A DNA stretch of 40,262 nucleotides, from positions 1 to 40,262 of IMG/VR virus record IMGVR_UViG_3300047095_000306. One strand, 5' to 3'. Below are positions 38,975 through 40,262 of the stretch, in pieces (position 1 is the first letter of the stretch; every line of letters starts with the position of its first letter). The DNA comes from a virus. Position numbers and translations under genes: made by a program. The notes under the pieces are model-generated. The model was not told the origin of the DNA and ran no database searches. It saw only the letters and a program-made list of their open reading frames with translations.

Positions 38975-39303
38975 GCTCCATTCTCCCTTGCGGCCTTACG
39001 CAGATAGTCAGCCTGATCCGCCATCTTCTCGGCGTATCCGTCGCGTTTGTGCGGTTCCATGTCGCGCTCGTCGGTTGCTGCAACGTACTCGGCACGGTGC
39101 GATTCAATCTCCGCATCGTCTGCCGCTTCATGCTCAACGTACTCAAAGCGTTTGGAATCGTCGTAAGCCTGCAAAGCACGTTCGCACTCGGAATGCAGGG
39201 CGGTTAGCTCAGGCTCGGTCATCGGTATGCCGTCTGCTTCGGTGCAGAGCAAGAATGGATACTTGCCTTCGGGGTTAAACTGGACTGAAATACGGTAGCT
39301 CAT
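38971..39303 (-). CDS. Hypothetical acidic protein (110 aa)
   Basis: The first 35 residues form a small beta unit (YRISVQFNPEGKYPFLLCTEADG); the rest is helical and highly charged. It overlaps ERF by four bases, so it is likely co-expressed with the recombination genes. GGAGAGCG precedes the ATG. No named family. Confidence 0.6.
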   Translation of the reverse strand: MSYRISVQFNPEGKYPFLLCTEADGIPMTEPELTALHSECERALQAYDDSKRFEYVEHEAADDAEIESHRAEYVAATDERDMEPHKRDGYAEKMADQADYLRKAARENGA

Positions 39304-39312
39304 TTCGCTCTC

Positions 39313-39588
39313 CTAGAAGGGCATATCGAAATCAGGATCAGTATTCGCAGTAGATGGCTTCTCGGACTCTTTCTCTTTGGGCTTCCAAGTATTCTTGGCG
39401 GCGTACCACTTGCCAGTCTTACCCGATTTGATGTCGATGTTGATCCACTCAGGCTTATCCTTCAGTTGCTCTTTGAGCCAAGCAACGAATTCATCCGTCT
39501 TGATTGAAATGGATGCCTTGACGTAATCCGGCGCACCATCACGCGGGGGTTTTACGATCATGCCTGCTACGAATTCGATCTCTGCCAT
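39313..39588 (-). CDS. Single-strand DNA-binding-like protein (91 aa)
   Basis: A short beta-rich protein (FVAGMIVKPPRDGAPDYVKASI, given as about residues 5-27; later INIDIKSGKTGKWYAAKN) with an acidic, Phe-ending tail (NTDPDFDMPF) like the C-terminal tip of SSB proteins that recruits replication partners. Next to ERF this fits a phage SSB. AAGGAAG precedes the ATG at 39588; an upstream in-frame start at 39657 would overlap the neighbouring gene. Confidence 0.7.
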   Translation of the reverse strand: MAEIEFVAGMIVKPPRDGAPDYVKASISIKTDEFVAWLKEQLKDKPEWINIDIKSGKTGKWYAAKNTWKPKEKESEKPSTANTDPDFDMPF

Positions 39589-39590
39589 GT

Positions 39591-39827
39591 TTATCTTCCT
39601 TGGTTGATTGCCGAAGCCTCGGCACGGTTGAAACAGTTGAGTTCCTCCCGATCCCACGCATTCATGGTATCGGCGGCGTATTCGACCAGGTGCGGCCCCT
39701 CACAGGCACCGCTAAACTTACGGTGAGGGAAAGCGTAGGCATCGCACTCGCACGGTGTAGCCTTGATGTAGCCTTTTTTCACGGCGTCTTCACGGACGAT
39801 CTTCTTGGCGGTTTCAAAGTAGTCCAT
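39591..39827 (-). CDS. Hypothetical protein, first gene of the leftward arm (78 aa)
   Basis: It contains C-E-C-D, a His and a Cys (CECDAYAFPHRKFSGAC), which may bind a metal. AAAGGGG precedes the ATG. About 260 bases of leader with repeated operator-like elements separate it from the bidirectional promoter, so its expression is probably controlled. Function unknown. Confidence 0.6.
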   Translation of the reverse strand: MDYFETAKKIVREDAVKKGYIKATPCECDAYAFPHRKFSGACEGPHLVEYAADTMNAWDREELNCFNRAEASAINQGR

Positions 39828-39845
39828 CTCTTACCCCTTTCAGTT

Positions 39846-39876
39846 GTAAAGTAATCCTTGACTACTGCTATCAGTG
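39846..39876. repeat. Leader repeat, copy 1, with operator-like near-palindrome copy 2
   Basis: The 17-mer GTAAAGTAATCCTTGAC (39846-39862) is the inverted counterpart of the one at 36628. It runs into TACTGCTATCAGTG (39863-39876), itself partly palindromic (ACTG-CTAT-CAGT) and repeated exactly at 40005-40018. Confidence 0.5.
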
Positions 39877-39989
39877 CTATGTTCTGGCCTTTACGATCAC
39901 GAGGCGGCTCCCGCTTTACATCGGACGCTAAAGGTTCCAGACCTTTCGGAGAGTTCCCTAGCCGCATCCCATGCAAGATCGCTTTGCAT

Positions 39990-40018
39990 GTAAAGACTGT
40001 TCTGTACTGCTATCAGTG
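39990..40018. repeat. Leader repeat, copy 2
   Basis: GTAAAG followed after a variable core by the exact 14-mer TACTGCTATCAGTG (40005-40018), as in copy 1 some 142 bases away. A pair of binding sites for one regulator would explain the spacing and duplication. Confidence 0.5.
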
Positions 40019-40092
40019 ATCGCTCCAATCTACCGTGTCGGCGGTGCCATTGACGGGTTGTTGCTTGGTCGAAGCGCAGTGCTGATGGACGA

Positions 40093-40130
40093 AGATTACG
40101 CTTGACACAAGCCCTTGTCAAGTGTAATCT
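40093..40130 (+). promoter_or_regulatory. Palindromic bidirectional promoter, rightward reading
   Basis: Two 15-bp arms (AGATTACGCTTGACA and TGTCAAGTGTAATCT, one mismatch) flank an 8-bp centre. Read rightward: TTGACA (40102-40107), 17 bases, TAATCT (40125-40130). The start point would fall about 40136-40138, at the ATG of the HTH gene (40138, the same gene as at position 3). Confidence 0.75.
40093..40130 (-). promoter_or_regulatory. Palindromic bidirectional promoter, leftward reading
   Basis: On the other strand the same 38 bases read TTGACA (40121-40116), 17 bases, TAATCT (40098-40093), so the leftward promoter uses the same two hexamer types with exactly the same spacing. RNA polymerase can occupy only one direction at a time. 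Transcription would start near 40086 towards the recombination and dpdA genes. Confidence 0.75.
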
Positions 40131-40135
40131 GACCA

Positions 40136-40262
40136 ACATGGAAAATAAATTTCGATACCAGAAACAAGCTAAGGCCGAAGCCGAAGTCCGTCGCAAGAAG
40201 GTACGCGACCTATACAAGCTCGGCCATACATGGACAGAGATAGGCCGCTTGCTAGGCGTATC
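40136..40262. repeat. Terminal direct repeat, right copy
   Basis: Exact copy of bases 1-127, showing that the contig closes on itself. Confidence 0.97.
40138..40262 (+). CDS. Small HTH protein, 5' part (continues at position 3)
   Basis: The same gene as at 3-164, cut by the window end. This copy shows the real upstream context: the palindromic promoter, a 7-base gap, no Shine-Dalgarno, then ATG. Confidence 0.8.
   Translation, partial: MENKFRYQKQAKAEAEVRRKKVRDLYKLGHTWTEIGRLLGV

Larger units (their letters stand above)
39828..40092. other. Leader of the leftward arm, no protein gene recognised
   Basis: The 260-odd bases between the bidirectional promoter and the first leftward gene hold only very short ORFs (6 and 30 aa on the leftward strand) that I do not support. 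What stands out is a duplicated element (39846-39876 and 39990-40018). There is no intrinsic terminator. Confidence 0.5.

Noticed and set aside
39779-39976. 65-codon minus-strand ORF across the leftward leader
   Set aside because: It overlaps most of the first leftward gene in another frame, has no ribosome-binding site, and covers the repeated operator-like elements.
1-40262. CRISPR array, tRNA genes or insertion sequences
   Set aside because: I saw no regularly spaced repeats, cloverleaf-like sequences or transposase genes with terminal repeats while reading both strands; a tRNA scan was not possible here.

Overview
The window is one complete small tailed-phage genome (class Caudoviricetes). 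Bases 1-127 recur exactly at 40136-40262, so this is a circular or terminally redundant contig opened inside a gene; the unique length is 40,135 bp. The host is probably a Gram-negative, proteobacteria-like bacterium: the phage has a lipoprotein signal, lambda-type NinB/NinG, a GH19 endolysin with a one-TM holin, ordinary Shine-Dalgarno sites and integron-type attC sites. There is no tape-measure gene, and there is an adaptor, a nozzle-like protein and a run of ejection-type proteins, so a short-tailed (podovirus-like) particle is likely. No integrase or lysogeny repressor was recognised.

Layout. (a) A 38-bp palindrome at 40093-40130 carries two overlapping, oppositely directed sigma70-type promoters. 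(b) Rightward from it (3-8499) lie a 53-aa HTH regulator, a GNAT-DNA methyltransferase fusion, a replication protein, many small zinc-ribbon or hypothetical genes, and at about 4667-7143 a run of small genes separated by integron attC sites. NinB and NinG follow. (c) A strong promoter at 8589-8616 precedes the late region: radical SAM protein, glycosyltransferase, TerS, TerL with an intein, portal, scaffold, capsid, adaptor, nozzle, ejection proteins, tail fibre and lysis genes, ending at 35785. Glycosyltransferases, SAM methyltransferases, a GNAT and a LAGLIDADG endonuclease sit between the virion genes. (d) Leftward from the palindrome (39827 down to 35786) run SSB-like and ERF recombination genes, QueD, a DpdA-like DNA transglycosylase and small membrane or coiled-coil genes. 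The two transcription arms meet with abutting stop codons at 35785/35786.

Most notable: (1) the TerL intein carries a complete HNH endonuclease gene in a different reading frame inside its own coding sequence; (2) a CALIN-like attC/cassette array without an integrase lies inside the phage; (3) queD and dpdA suggest 7-deazaguanine in the phage DNA, alongside two DNA methyltransferases, one fused to a GNAT-like domain; (4) a palindromic bidirectional promoter probably yields a leaderless mRNA for a small HTH protein; (5) a large set of glycan and methyl-transfer enzymes is threaded through the structural genes.
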